Below, piece by piece: positions 26,690 to 35,899 of a stretch of 64,000 nt of DNA. The translations under genes were made by a program, and so were the position numbers. Origin of the DNA: an uncultured Rubripirellula sp. (GTDB lineage Bacteria; Planctomycetota; Planctomycetia; Pirellulales; Pirellulaceae); NCBI GenBank assembly GCA_938075415.1, contig CALJHC010000003.1, positions 558,001 through 622,000 of the forward strand, in the 5' to 3' direction. The first letter of the stretch is position 1, and every line of letters begins with the position of its first letter. The notes below the pieces were generated by a model. The model saw only the letters and a list, made by a program, of their open reading frames with translations, was not told the origin of the DNA and made no database searches.

Positions 26690-29200
26690 CTATTTGGCAA
26701 CGCCATCTTCTTCAACACATTCTAATTCCAGCGATTGAAACCTTTCGATAGTTATCTGATAGGCTCTTTCCGCCTCGTCTCTCTCAATCTCCGCGATTCG
26801 CTGATGCCGATTTTCCCAAAGTAGTTTTGTCATCTCGGCACACCAGCGAGCACTATTAGCGGAGGCACGAATTGGCTTTTCTCCGACTAAGACATTCACT
26901 GGATTAGAATGCAGCTGCGGAAACTGCCTCAACGCAATCCAACTGCTTCGTTCGATATTCAAATCAAATTTCAGCTCGTGGATCTCACCATCAGCAGACA
27001 CTTTTTGACTTGCCCTCACCTCGCCATTCACAATCAGTTCTACCTCACGCTCGCCGCCACTGACCCAGGCATCATCTCGGTCTTCGTGAAGCTGAACAGT
27101 ATCTCCAATTACTGATTGCTTAACACCCTCCACCTTCGTCCCTTGCGCGACCGTGACCGGTGTTGATGGGGAAAAGGCAACCTTGGCAGAAATAGAAACT
27201 TCTCCCGGATCGGAAAGCTCAACCTCTCCGTTTCCAGGAGCAACTCCATCAACATCAAAGTGTGGAAGGTGCGCGAAACCATCGGATACATACGACCTTC
27301 CCGCTGCAAGTCCTTCGCACCAATTGGAAAAATCAAGGGAATCCACCTCGCCTAACTGGACATAAACTCTTCCACGCCCAACCCGGCGACTACTCATGCA
27401 TGGAAAATCTGTCTCGCCAGAAACTTTCAACGGGAAACCACAGTTCAACAAGTGATACCAAGTGTTCCACTCTTGAATTCGTCTGGTGTCCATGGCGGAG
27501 ATGAAATCACATACTCCGGCGACCGTGCTGACACAGATCTCCATGGCTCCGACGCCGTTCATTTCCGGTATCGCAAGATTTGGCAATTCCGATGAAGCGA
27601 CTTCGTGCGCCAGTCTGAGTTCAAATCGTGAAATCAATAAATTAGTATCTCGATCAATTTCCTTGAACGCTGCGGGCAATAACGCCTCGCGACTCTCTCG
27701 TTCGCTCAAGTTACCATCTGAGTCGTGATCGTACTCTTTTATTAATCTCATCGAAGCCGCCTCCGGATCAATTGCGAGGCCACTGGCGGAGTGCGCGTAA
27801 CCTGTGACACCACCTTGCTCCTTTGCCCAACGCATCACCGGCGTTGTCCAAGTGGGCCATCCCGAAGTTTTCGTCCCTTCACTGGTGGGGTATGTCTGGT
27901 TCTTAAGATTTAACAAGCAAACATGGCCCAACGCCTGAGACCCGAAACCACTAATCTCCAGGTCGTATTTTAGTCGCGTTAACGGATTGCCAAATCCCAT
28001 CGCCTCTGGCTCAAAATACTGACGTTGAAACTCAAAGCATGGGCCCCAAGTCAGCACACATCCTACATTCAGGCCCTCGCCCCAAACTTGCCGGTACATG
28101 TCTCTGGGGGAAACACCCTCAGTCGGATGCGTGTAATGGGAACAACCCGCAGCATGGATGTGATGATCGCCTCCATAGAACCCGTGAGACTCAGCAAAAA
28201 ACCATCGTTCCAAAGAGAGCTCCAGCTCATTAGTCCGGCTCGGGTCAACCGTTAGCACTGCTCTCTTCACCCGGTACTCAGGACCTCGACAATAAATGAC
28301 GTTAAATTCGCCCGGAGGCAAGAGTACCGTTTCGCCATCCGCACGATAAATATGAGGCTGGAAAAAGAAATCAGGTGCTGTTCGTTTTGCCTGCGATGGG
28401 TAGACACGGCCCTGCAGATCCCTGAATTCCACTCTAGCGATAGAGGGTGAACCATCAGATTCGCGAACGCGCAGCTTCACCGGCACCGCCGGGTTCACTC
28501 GAAACAAAACAGGTAACTCACTGCGATGCTCCAGATCAGCTGTTCCCTCTCCAAGATCAAACTGCAAAATTGCTTCGCGTTGTCCCACCTCACTTGAGGC
28601 CGTCAACATCACCATGTATTCAACTTCCAAACCCGACAGATTTGGCGTCATCGGTGCTGACTGATGAAACTCCACTGACATAAATCGATCAGTGGAGTGA
28701 GATTCATTCTGATTCCCCAGAAACTCTGTTTGCTGCTGACGCTCCATGCTTAGCTTGGACGTGCCTGCAAAAACTGATCCCGATTGGGGACTGCTAACTC
28801 TCAACTTGCCGGTCGAAGTGCTGAAATTCAGCACTTTGACAATCAAGGGAACATAGCCAGACTGCTGCAAATTAGCGATTGCTGATCCACGCTGAACACT
28901 CACTCGCTCTTCGGGGTTAATGGTCACTCTAGCCAATACATGCTGATCGAACTCTCTCTGCAAACGTTCGGAGTCATCACCAAGGATCAGTCGATTAAGT
29001 AAATCCAGTTCCGCATGCGGCAAGGGTTGACCGAGCAACTCAAGCGTGCGCAAAACTCTTTTTACATTGGACGCTAGAGGTTGATGGGAAACCTTCACCA
29101 ATCCCTGCGAATCCTCCGCGCAACAATTTGCTCGCAAGAAGCAGAAAAGCAGCATCAGCGCCGAGCAGAAGCTTGACCGTCGATAAATCGGCTTCATCAT
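26690..29200 (-). CDS. CehA/McbA-family metallohydrolase (PHP-like) with internal EF-hand pair
   Basis: 836 residues with a signal peptide (SALMLLFCFLRANC). A beta-rich region (100-330) precedes the catalytic part. The PHP-type metal motif GGDHHIHAAGCSHYTHP is at 343-358. Further likely ligands are the GYAHSA His near 470 and the SGETDFP Asp near 598. Between them residues 491-502 read D-H-D-S-D-G-N-L-S-E-R-E, a textbook EF-hand loop, and 516-527 form a second, weaker loop (DRDTNLLISRFE). Known family members hydrolyse carbaryl and other esters, and most have no known substrate. It is the first gene of a two-gene unit with the dehydrogenase-cytochrome. Confidence 0.88.
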   Translation of the reverse strand: MMKPIYRRSSFCSALMLLFCFLRANCCAEDSQGLVKVSHQPLASNVKRVLRTLELLGQPLPHAELDLLNRLILGDDSERLQREFDQHVLARVTINPEERVSVQRGSAIANLQQSGYVPLIVKVLNFSTSTGKLRVSSPQSGSVFAGTSKLSMERQQQTEFLGNQNESHSTDRFMSVEFHQSAPMTPNLSGLEVEYMVMLTASSEVGQREAILQFDLGEGTADLEHRSELPVLFRVNPAVPVKLRVRESDGSPSIARVEFRDLQGRVYPSQAKRTAPDFFFQPHIYRADGETVLLPPGEFNVIYCRGPEYRVKRAVLTVDPSRTNELELSLERWFFAESHGFYGGDHHIHAAGCSHYTHPTEGVSPRDMYRQVWGEGLNVGCVLTWGPCFEFQRQYFEPEAMGFGNPLTRLKYDLEISGFGSQALGHVCLLNLKNQTYPTSEGTKTSGWPTWTTPVMRWAKEQGGVTGYAHSASGLAIDPEAASMRLIKEYDHDSDGNLSERESREALLPAAFKEIDRDTNLLISRFELRLAHEVASSELPNLAIPEMNGVGAMEICVSTVAGVCDFISAMDTRRIQEWNTWYHLLNCGFPLKVSGETDFPCMSSRRVGRGRVYVQLGEVDSLDFSNWCEGLAAGRSYVSDGFAHLPHFDVDGVAPGNGEVELSDPGEVSISAKVAFSPSTPVTVAQGTKVEGVKQSVIGDTVQLHEDRDDAWVSGGEREVELIVNGEVRASQKVSADGEIHELKFDLNIERSSWIALRQFPQLHSNPVNVLVGEKPIRASANSARWCAEMTKLLWENRHQRIAEIERDEAERAYQITIERFQSLELECVEEDGVAK

Positions 29201-29348
29201 TGAACCTTATACATTAGGTAATCAGTTCGAGAAACATGAACGCAAAAAACTTGGAAAAAATCCCTAACTCTTGTTCTGATTGGAAAAATCGCATCGTCTT
29301 ATTGATCTCATATCAAGAACTTCACTCTCAGGCGAAAAGATTGTGTCA

Positions 29349-29600
29349 GACGTTGCCGTGAACATCCGTCAACTCAAGATGCTGCTGCAACAAATCTGCC
29401 TTCAACTGCTGTTGCTCATCTGTCCAAAGTTCAAGCAGTCGTCGCTCATTCTCGCCAGGAACTTGGCAAGTAAAGCAATTGGCAAAAAGAATCGGTCGGA
29501 CTTCACGATTGAAATCCACACGCCCGCTACCTCCCAATCCTTGCGGGAAGGTATTTAACATCATCGCAAAAATTAAACACCGAGAAATCCAAATGATTCC
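29349..29600 (-). pseudogene. Remnant of a planctomycete cytochrome (PSCyt1/DUF1549-type) gene
   Basis: On the minus strand an open frame reads a hydrophobic stretch (IIWISRCLIFAMM), then VDFNREVRPILFANCFTCQ near 29519-29460. Intact PSCyt1 proteins have V-D-F-(N)-R-x-(I/V)-R-P-I-L-x-x-x-C-x-x-C-H at their mature N-terminus. Here the haem-ligating His is Gln. After GENER the expected L-R-L-D sequence is lost from this frame, but the next frame reads T-L-D-R-stop-A-T-A-V-E-G, resembling the family's continuation. No further 800-residue body follows. A frameshifted, truncated relic is the best reading. Confidence 0.6.
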
Positions 29601-30059
29601 ATGCTCGGTTTCGGTGTCTTCACTCATTACTTGGACATCATGGCAACGCATTGACAGAGCTTTACCTTGAGTAATAGGGCAGGGCATAGGCGAGAGAAGT
29701 CCAACAAAGAGGATGAACCGTGTATCCGGCCAACGTTTGCTTTTCAGGACTGTTAATTATGTCTTCACGAAACGCTCACGTAAGTGAATTCCTGGGAAGG
29801 AGGGATCGTTAGCTTAACAGAAGCACGGAAAGCAACCCAACAAACTATTGCCTGACAAATGAGATATTCCTGGGCTATCGAACACTGATGACTCAATCAA
29901 CGATAAACTTCGTTCCTGAAGTATCTTTGACCCAACGAGTGCCGGCAAACCTTGAGGGTCCACCACTAAGAGACCCTCTGGCAAGAAAATCAAAGAAAAC
30001 AAGACGCTAACCAATTCGGTACGTTTCTGAGATCAAACTAGGATCCCCCCAGCCACATG

Positions 30060-30102
30060 AAAAAGCACGAAGACGAGTCTGGCACTCGCCAGATTTCTTC
30101 GT
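30060..30102 (-). terminator. Rho-independent terminator of the ABC-F gene
   Basis: ACGAAGA (30067-30073) pairs with TCTTCGT (30096-30102), and an inner stem TCTGGC/GCCAGA (30078-30083, 30088-30093) closes an ACTC loop. On the minus strand the structure is followed by GC and TTTTT. It lies about 50 bp after the stop at 30153. Confidence 0.75.
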
Positions 30103-30152
30103 CGCATACGACTCAATCGCAACCAAGAAGCTTAGTTTCCTATAATTGCGAA

Positions 30153-31976
30153 TTACTCGTGGGACTCTAACTCTTCCCACCGCGTGTAGGCTTTGGACAA
30201 CGAATCCTCCAACGCCTTTAGCTTGGCAGCATGCTCAGTCAAAGTCTTGCTAGGCTGCTGATAGTAAGAGGGATCACTCATCACATCATGCAGTGATGCA
30301 ACATCAGCCTCAAGTTTCTCAATTCGCTTCGGTAATTCCTCGAGTTCCCGTTTTTCTTTGTAAGACATCTTACGGATCAACTCATCGGAGCTGGTATTCG
30401 CCGTCGTTGATCTTGCTTTCGGGTCAGTACTCAAATCTTTTGTTGAGTCAGTCGCCCGCTCACGTCGCTGGACCGCTGCTTGCCAATCGTCATAACCCCC
30501 GACGTATTCATTCACGTTTCCTTCCTCAAACACAAAAGTGCTGGTTACCACATGATTAAGAAAAGTACGGTCATGGCTAACAATCAACAAAGTCCCGTCG
30601 AAAGAAACAAGTTGCTCCTCAAGCAATTCCAAAGTTTCGCTATCCAAGTCATTAGTTGGTTCATCCAACACAATGACGTTCGCTGGCTTCGTCATCAACT
30701 TGGCTAACAAGGCGCGATTCCGCTCACCACCTGACAGATACTTGACGGCAGTTCTCGCTCGCTCCGGTGAGAAAAGAAAATCTTGCAAGTAACCGAGAAT
30801 ATGTTTTGTGCTGCCGCCGACATGAATTTTGTCACTTCCTTCACCGACATTTTCCTGAACTGTCTTTTCAGGATCAAGGGTATCGCGTAGTTGATCAAAA
30901 TAGGCCACCTGTAAATTGGTACCTAGTTTGACCGTGCCTGAATCAGGTGTGAGCTGCCCGAGCAAGAGTTTTAGAAGCGTTGTTTTTCCAGCACCATTTG
31001 GACCAACAATCCCAATCTTGTCTCCACGCATGAGCATGGCTGAAAAATCTTTGACGATAGGTTGATCATCATATTGAAACGAAACATCAGCCAGATCGGC
31101 TACGAGGGCGCCAGTTCGTGCAGCCTCCTGAATCTTCAGCTTGGCTTTTCCAACTTTTGCTCGCCTCTCTTGCCGCTCCACTCGCATTACCTTGAGTGCT
31201 CGGACACGACCCTCATTTCGAGTCCTGCGGGCTTTGATTCCCTGCCGAATCCATACCTCTTCCTGTGCCAATCGCTTGTCAAATAACGCATTTTGTTTTT
31301 CCTCGGCAGCCAACGCCTGCTCTTTTCTCTCAAGAAACGTTGGATAGTTGCAGGACCAATCGAAAAGCCTTCCCCGATCGATCTCCCAAATTCGTGTTGC
31401 GAGGCTTTGCAGAAAAGAACGGTCATGCGTCACAAAAATAATTGTGCCGTTCCAACGCTTTAAAAATTTCTCGAGCCAAATAATTGCGGGAATATCCAAG
31501 TGGTTCGTTGGCTCATCAAGCAGCAAAACATCTGGCTCTCGTGAAATTGCAGCTGCGAGCAGCACGCGGCGTTTCATGCCACTTGAGAGAGTTGAAAACT
31601 CTAATTCAGGATCAAGTTCCATTTTCGAGAGGGTCCGGTCAACTGCGTGTTCCACTTCCCAGGTCTCGGCATCCCAATCGCTGATATTCGCTTCACTCTT
31701 TTCTTGTGACGCAAGAACAACTTCGCGAATTGTTCCGGTCACGTTTCGTGGTACATCCTGCACGAGCCTCGCGACCTTGAGCCCGGGAATGCTATTGATC
31801 ACACCTTGATCAGGCTGAATTTCACCCGTCAGCATGCGCATGAGGGTCGTTTTCCCTGCTCCATTACGTCCGAGTAGACCAATTTTTTGATTACTCTCAA
31901 TCACCGCGGAGACGTCATCGAGAAGCGACGGACCGCGAAAGCCAATCGATATTTGTTCAATAGAAATTAGTGGCAT
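30153..31976 (-). CDS. ABC-F family ATPase (Uup-like)
   Basis: 607 residues with two ABC domains and no membrane segment. Domain 1: Walker A LLGRNGAGKTTL near 34-45, signature LSSGMKRRVL near 131 and Walker B DVLLLDEPTNHLD near 150. Domain 2: Walker A IVGPNGAGKTTL near 323, signature LSGGERNRAL near 418 and Walker B VIVLDEPTNDLD near 438. The interdomain linker is Lys/Arg-rich, and the C-terminal 80 residues form a coiled coil (ELEELPKRIEKLEADVASL), as in Uup. ABC-F proteins act on the ribosome, or for Uup on branched DNA intermediates. The first signature has Ser-Ser-Gly-Met in place of S-G-G-E/Q, common in this subfamily. It has its own terminator. Confidence 0.93.
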   Translation of the reverse strand: MPLISIEQISIGFRGPSLLDDVSAVIESNQKIGLLGRNGAGKTTLMRMLTGEIQPDQGVINSIPGLKVARLVQDVPRNVTGTIREVVLASQEKSEANISDWDAETWEVEHAVDRTLSKMELDPELEFSTLSSGMKRRVLLAAAISREPDVLLLDEPTNHLDIPAIIWLEKFLKRWNGTIIFVTHDRSFLQSLATRIWEIDRGRLFDWSCNYPTFLERKEQALAAEEKQNALFDKRLAQEEVWIRQGIKARRTRNEGRVRALKVMRVERQERRAKVGKAKLKIQEAARTGALVADLADVSFQYDDQPIVKDFSAMLMRGDKIGIVGPNGAGKTTLLKLLLGQLTPDSGTVKLGTNLQVAYFDQLRDTLDPEKTVQENVGEGSDKIHVGGSTKHILGYLQDFLFSPERARTAVKYLSGGERNRALLAKLMTKPANVIVLDEPTNDLDSETLELLEEQLVSFDGTLLIVSHDRTFLNHVVTSTFVFEEGNVNEYVGGYDDWQAAVQRRERATDSTKDLSTDPKARSTTANTSSDELIRKMSYKEKRELEELPKRIEKLEADVASLHDVMSDPSYYQQPSKTLTEHAAKLKALEDSLSKAYTRWEELESHE

Positions 31977-32164
31977 GATTATGATTCAGGAGACAGCAAA
32001 TGGAGACGTTTCTCAACCCTATCTATCTGATATCCGTATCAAGGACTTCAGAAAAAATCAGCCGAGGCGAATAGGCCATCTCTTATTGATGGCAGGACAA
32101 ACGGATACCCGGTCGGTGCGAGGAATCGAGCCTTCGAAAACCGAGGCATTGGAACAACTTAAAC

Positions 32165-33148
32165 CTAATGATCAATTGCAGAATCCCGGAACATTTTTGC
32201 GATCACTTCCTCCAACGGGACATCCTCAACAGACACATCATCAATGGGGTTATCTCGTAAGACCTCAGCAAGAATCTTTGGAACTTCACTGCGGCTGACT
32301 CTTATTTGAACCTTGGGCCAAGTTTCATCGATAATTTCCCCAAAGAGACCTAAATTTGGCTGATGCCCTGCGGCAAATTCAAATGTTAACAGCTTGTAGC
32401 CAGAAAACTGATCAATGACTCCCGCCAAAGATCCGTCGTATTGGATTTCCCCTCTCGCAATGATGACGACCCGTTTACAAAGGGCGGCAATATCCTTCAT
32501 GTAATGACTAGTTAAAAGCACCGTCATTCCGCACTTCTCTTGATAGTATCGCAAGAACTTTTGAATATTATGTTGCGCGATTACGTCCAACCCGATGGTC
32601 GGCTCGTCTAAAAAAAGCACCTCAGGCCGGTGCAATAATGCAGCGATCAGCTCCATTTTCATCCGTTCACCAAGCGACAACTCACGAACCGGTTGCCCCA
32701 GCAGATTTTCCACCCCTAATAGGTCCGTTAATTCATTCAAGGTGGTGTTGAATTGATCGGCTGGCACAGCATAAATCTGCTGATGGAGGCGGTAAGAATC
32801 TCGTGCCGGCAAATCCCACCAGAGCTGATTCTTCTGGCCCATGACGAGAGCAAATCTGCGTCGATACTCATTCTTGCGTTGCCAAGGGGTGAACCCCATC
32901 ACTTTCGCCGAACCACTTGTGGGATTAATGACACCACTGAGCAATTTGAGTGTCGTTGTCTTTCCCGCACCATTAGGCCCCAAGAAGGCGACAAATTCGC
33001 CTTGCTCCACCTTCAAATCAATTCCCGCTACCGCATGGACATCTTCATACTGCCGGCGAAAAAGACTTCGCACGCTTTCTTTCAATCCATCACGTTTTTT
33101 GTAAACGCGATACGACTTGGCAAGCTGCTCGACTTCGATAATAGACAT
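32165..33148 (-). CDS. ABC transporter ATP-binding protein, COG4586-like
   Basis: 327 residues, one ABC domain: Walker A FLGPNGAGKTTTLKLLSG near 54-71, Q-loop in VMGQKNQLWWDLPARDS near 102, signature LSLGERMKMEL near 154, Walker B EVLFLDEPTIGLD near 172, H-loop LLTSHYMKD near 211. The long insertion after the first strand (KKRDGLKESVRSLFRRQYE) and the WWDLP motif match the COG4586 group of ABC-2-type exporters. Its usual two permease genes are absent on both sides (ABC-F gene downstream, ispF divergent), so it is an orphan ATPase here or its permeases are encoded elsewhere. Confidence 0.88.
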   Translation of the reverse strand: MSIIEVEQLAKSYRVYKKRDGLKESVRSLFRRQYEDVHAVAGIDLKVEQGEFVAFLGPNGAGKTTTLKLLSGVINPTSGSAKVMGFTPWQRKNEYRRRFALVMGQKNQLWWDLPARDSYRLHQQIYAVPADQFNTTLNELTDLLGVENLLGQPVRELSLGERMKMELIAALLHRPEVLFLDEPTIGLDVIAQHNIQKFLRYYQEKCGMTVLLTSHYMKDIAALCKRVVIIARGEIQYDGSLAGVIDQFSGYKLLTFEFAAGHQPNLGLFGEIIDETWPKVQIRVSRSEVPKILAEVLRDNPIDDVSVEDVPLEEVIAKMFRDSAIDH

Positions 33149-33330
33149 GGCACCAGCATTTCATGAATGAGCGGAGATCGGGTATTGTAGGGACAGGCGG
33201 TAAAAGAGTTAGACCCATTTAAGGCTTTGTTTCGAGGATCGTGCCGTAATCGATCATTTTCCTGACTCATGGCCCCGAATCATTATCACTTCCCAGAAAC
33301 CTCTTTTCGCATCATGAGAACAACACCGTG

Positions 33331-33825
33331 ATGGCAGACAACCTACCAGCAATCAAAATTGGACTCGGTGATGACACTCACCGCCTGGGGAAGGGTGGAC
33401 CTCTGAAAATTGGAGGAATCTGCATCGATTCCGACCATCACGCAATTGGCCATAGTGATGCTGATGTACTGATGCACGCAATCACCGACGCAATTCTCGG
33501 GGCACTGTCTGAACCGGACATCGGGCGTCTATTTCCCGACGACGCTTCAGAAAACCACCGTCGTGACAGTGCTGATTTCCTTAGCGAGGCAGTGCGAAGA
33601 CTTTGGCAACACCAAATGCAGATTGTTAACTTGGATTGCGTGATCCTAGCCGAGCAACCAAAGATGTCACCTCACATCGATCTGATGAAGGAAACGCTGG
33701 CGCCGATACTTGGAATAGAGACGAGTCAGCTCGGCATAAAAGCAAAAACTGGGGAAAGCGTGGACGCCGTTGGTCGAAGTGAAGCCATTTCAGCTAAGGC
33801 CGTGGTTTTGATCGCCAAGGCTTGA
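33331..33825 (+). CDS. ispF: 2-C-methyl-D-erythritol 2,4-cyclodiphosphate synthase
   Basis: The 164-residue trimeric Zn enzyme of the MEP isoprenoid pathway converts CDP-methylerythritol 2-phosphate to the cyclodiphosphate. Metal ligands and motifs are present: GLGDDTHRLG near 11-20 (D-x-H), GHSDADVLMHAITDAILGAL near 46-65 with the third Zn His, DIGRLFPD near 68 and the C-terminal IKAKTGESVDAVGRSEAISAKAVVLI typical of IspF. The length is typical. ATG at 33331 directly follows an in-frame GTG at 33328. ispD is not adjacent, so this is a stand-alone gene. Confidence 0.97.
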   Translation: MADNLPAIKIGLGDDTHRLGKGGPLKIGGICIDSDHHAIGHSDADVLMHAITDAILGALSEPDIGRLFPDDASENHRRDSADFLSEAVRRLWQHQMQIVNLDCVILAEQPKMSPHIDLMKETLAPILGIETSQLGIKAKTGESVDAVGRSEAISAKAVVLIAKA

Positions 33826-34318
33826 ACAAGATGCCTGAAGATCGTTTCTGAATCACTGGATTTGGACGTGATGACCATCCGATTTTACTCTGTTTTTGAT
33901 TTGCCCCACCCTTCGAACCCATGTCCTATTGAGCACCTGCATGGGTCATCTGGAAATCCATGAGTGACCGAAATACATGTTCTGAATCCCCATGCCCCCC
34001 CTCTACTCAGTGAAAGATTCAAACCGAGCCCAACCCTCTAATGGCGGGTTGGGCGCATTTCAACATCAGACACGCAAGCAACAGCAAGCTCACCGCCGAG
34101 ATCCTAGGGGTGCACAAATCGACCTCTCCAAAACGCTCGCGCCTCCCTATAATCTCCCTGACCCAGCAACAACCACTGCTCAGGCGGATGGAGATCGGCT
34201 GGTTTCACCTCGCTCCAACGCTGAATCTGGAGACCCTTCATCGCACGCTCGGCGGGCCAGATGCTGACTATCCCTGATCACGAATCGCAACATTTTCAAT
34301 AACGAATTCATCAAACCG
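33826..34318. other. Intergenic region with a strong hairpin, no gene
   Basis: About 490 bp between ispF and cysS, same strand. Apart from the 9-bp hairpin at 34027-34053, nothing is recognisable. The plus-strand open frames (33992-34267, 34041-34277) overlap each other, have no family likeness and are biased in composition. It may contain the cysS promoter. Confidence 0.5.
34027..34053 (+). other. Perfect 9-bp inverted repeat (stem-loop)
   Basis: GCCCAACCC (34027-34035) pairs exactly with GGGTTGGGC (34045-34053) around a 9-nt loop. No T-run follows on either strand, which argues against a simple intrinsic terminator. It lies about 200 bp after ispF and 265 bp before cysS, so it could cap the ispF transcript or sit in the cysS leader. 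Confidence 0.5.
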
Positions 34319-35899
34319 ATGCCCGAAATACGCGTCTACAATACTCTCAGTAAATCCAAAGAACTTTTTCAGCCACTTGAGCCGCCAAAAGTTGGAATTT
34401 ATCTTTGTGGACCCACCGTTTACGCCGAGTCCCATATCGGCCACATGGTGGGCCCCGTGATCTTTGACACCATCAAACGATACCTTAGCTACAGCGGATA
34501 TGAAGTTACATGGGTGGTGAATATCACGGATGTCGACGACAAGTTAATTGCTAAAAGCAGGGAACGACAAATCCCAGTCAGTCAGATTGCTTGTGAAATG
34601 ACAGCGGATTACCTTGCGAATTTGCGAGAACTGGGAGTCAATCAGATTGACTACATGCCGCGGGCAACTGACCACATCCCGGAAATCATTCAATTCATCA
34701 AGGACCTCGAAGAGAAAGGGTTTGCTTACGCGGTCGATGGAGATGTATTTTTTGAGGTCGCAAAAGACCCGCGATACGGGCAACTCTCGAATCGAAGCGT
34801 TGATGACCAGCAAGGTGAAGGTGGCGAAGCGGCTGCAAAGAAACGATCTCATGGTGACTTCGCTTTGTGGAAGCAAGCAAAGTCCGGGGAAATTTCCTGG
34901 AGTAGCCCATGGGGAGAAGGACGACCGGGCTGGCACATCGAATGTTCTGCAATGAGCCATGCAATCCTTGGTACCACCTTTGACATCCACGGGGGCGGAC
35001 TCGATTTGATGTTCCCGCACCACGAGAACGAACTCGCACAAAGTGGATGTTGCCACGCAGCACCAATGACAACCTATTGGATGCACAACGGCTTAATGCG
35101 AGCAGGCGAGAAAGGTAAAGTTGGTGGTAAAAGTGACCGAGAACAATCTTCGACGGACGAGCCTGCCTCAGGAAAAATCAGCCGAAGCAAAGGCGATGGT
35201 GGCCTCTCATCTGTGATTCGCCGACACACTGGTGAGCGAATTCGGTTTTTTCTTCTTCGCACTCATTATCGATCCACCATCGTCTACAACGAGGATGGCC
35301 TCCTGGAAGCGGGTGCATCACTGGAAGGTTTTTATCGATTCTTTGATCGATTCAATGAGATCACCTCCGAGATTGAATGCTCGAAGTTCCCGGGGCAACT
35401 GTTCTACGAACTCGAAGTCTCGAAAACTCGGGAACCAAGTGATCTACCATCCAGTGACGACCCGTTGCAAAACTTTGCTTTAGAGAGTCGTGGGAAATTC
35501 ATCGCCGCGATGGACGATGACTTTAATAGCGGAGCAGCAATCAGCATTCTGTTTGATCTCCTTCGAGCTTTAAATCGCCACATTGATCAAAATAATCTTG
35601 GTCCAGGATCCAAGAGTGAGACTTCAGAGGTGCAATCCCTTATCCAAGCAACAAGAACTCTACGAGAACTTGCCAACGTGCTGGGACTCTTCATCAAACC
35701 AAATCATAATGCAAATTCCGGCGATGAAGCCGACTCGGTGCTGCTCGATGATGTCATGCGTCTGCTCATTGATTTGCGAAAGGATGCCAGAGAAAAGAAA
35801 GACTACGCAACTGCGGATGTCATCCGAAATCGACTCACTGATCTGGGCGTTGCTTTACTCGATAAAAAAGAGGGCACGAACTGGGAACGCAGTTCGTGA
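34319..35899 (+). CDS. cysS: Cysteinyl-tRNA synthetase
   Basis: The 526-residue class I enzyme charges tRNA-Cys. The zinc Cys and HIGH regions are in [17 protein letters not shown] near 28-44. Further catalytic-domain motifs are [11 protein letters not shown] near 60, [12 protein letters not shown] near 201 and [19 protein letters not shown] near 222-240 with the remaining Zn ligands. The KMSKS loop is the variant K-I-S-R-S ([11 protein letters not shown]), preceded by a polar insertion of about 30 residues ([14 protein letters not shown]) absent from the E. coli enzyme. The C-terminal helical anticodon region includes the [10 protein letters not shown] and ARKDARE-type helices. The stop overlaps the ruvC start by 4 bp, so it heads a cysS-ruvC-ruvA operon. 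Confidence 0.96.
   Translation: MPEIRVYNTLSKSKELFQPLEPPKVGIYLCGPTVYAESHIGHMVGPVIFDTIKRYLSYSGYEVTWVVNITDVDDKLIAKSRERQIPVSQIACEMTADYLANLRELGVNQIDYMPRATDHIPEIIQFIKDLEEKGFAYAVDGDVFFEVAKDPRYGQLSNRSVDDQQGEGGEAAAKKRSHGDFALWKQAKSGEISWSSPWGEGRPGWHIECSAMSHAILGTTFDIHGGGLDLMFPHHENELAQSGCCHAAPMTTYWMHNGLMRAGEKGKVGGKSDREQSSTDEPASGKISRSKGDGGLSSVIRRHTGERIRFFLLRTHYRSTIVYNEDGLLEAGASLEGFYRFFDRFNEITSEIECSKFPGQLFYELEVSKTREPSDLPSSDDPLQNFALESRGKFIAAMDDDFNSGAAISILFDLLRALNRHIDQNNLGPGSKSETSEVQSLIQATRTLRELANVLGLFIKPNHNANSGDEADSVLLDDVMRLLIDLRKDAREKKDYATADVIRNRLTDLGVALLDKKEGTNWERSS

Larger units (their letters stand above)
29201..30152. other. Long intergenic region with one decayed gene and a terminator
   Basis: About 950 bp. 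It contains the cytochrome-domain pseudogene remnant (29349-29600) and the terminator of the ABC-F gene (30060-30102). The rest (29690-30055) shows no gene, RNA or repeat that I could support. Confidence 0.6.

Noticed and set aside
33908..33935. tRNA-like TTCGAACCC stretch
   Set aside because: No complementary T-arm or acceptor stem surrounds it. It is a chance match.
33992..34277. Two overlapping plus-strand frames between ispF and cysS
   Set aside because: They overlap in different frames and neither reads as a protein family. The stretch is better described as a hairpin-bearing intergenic region.
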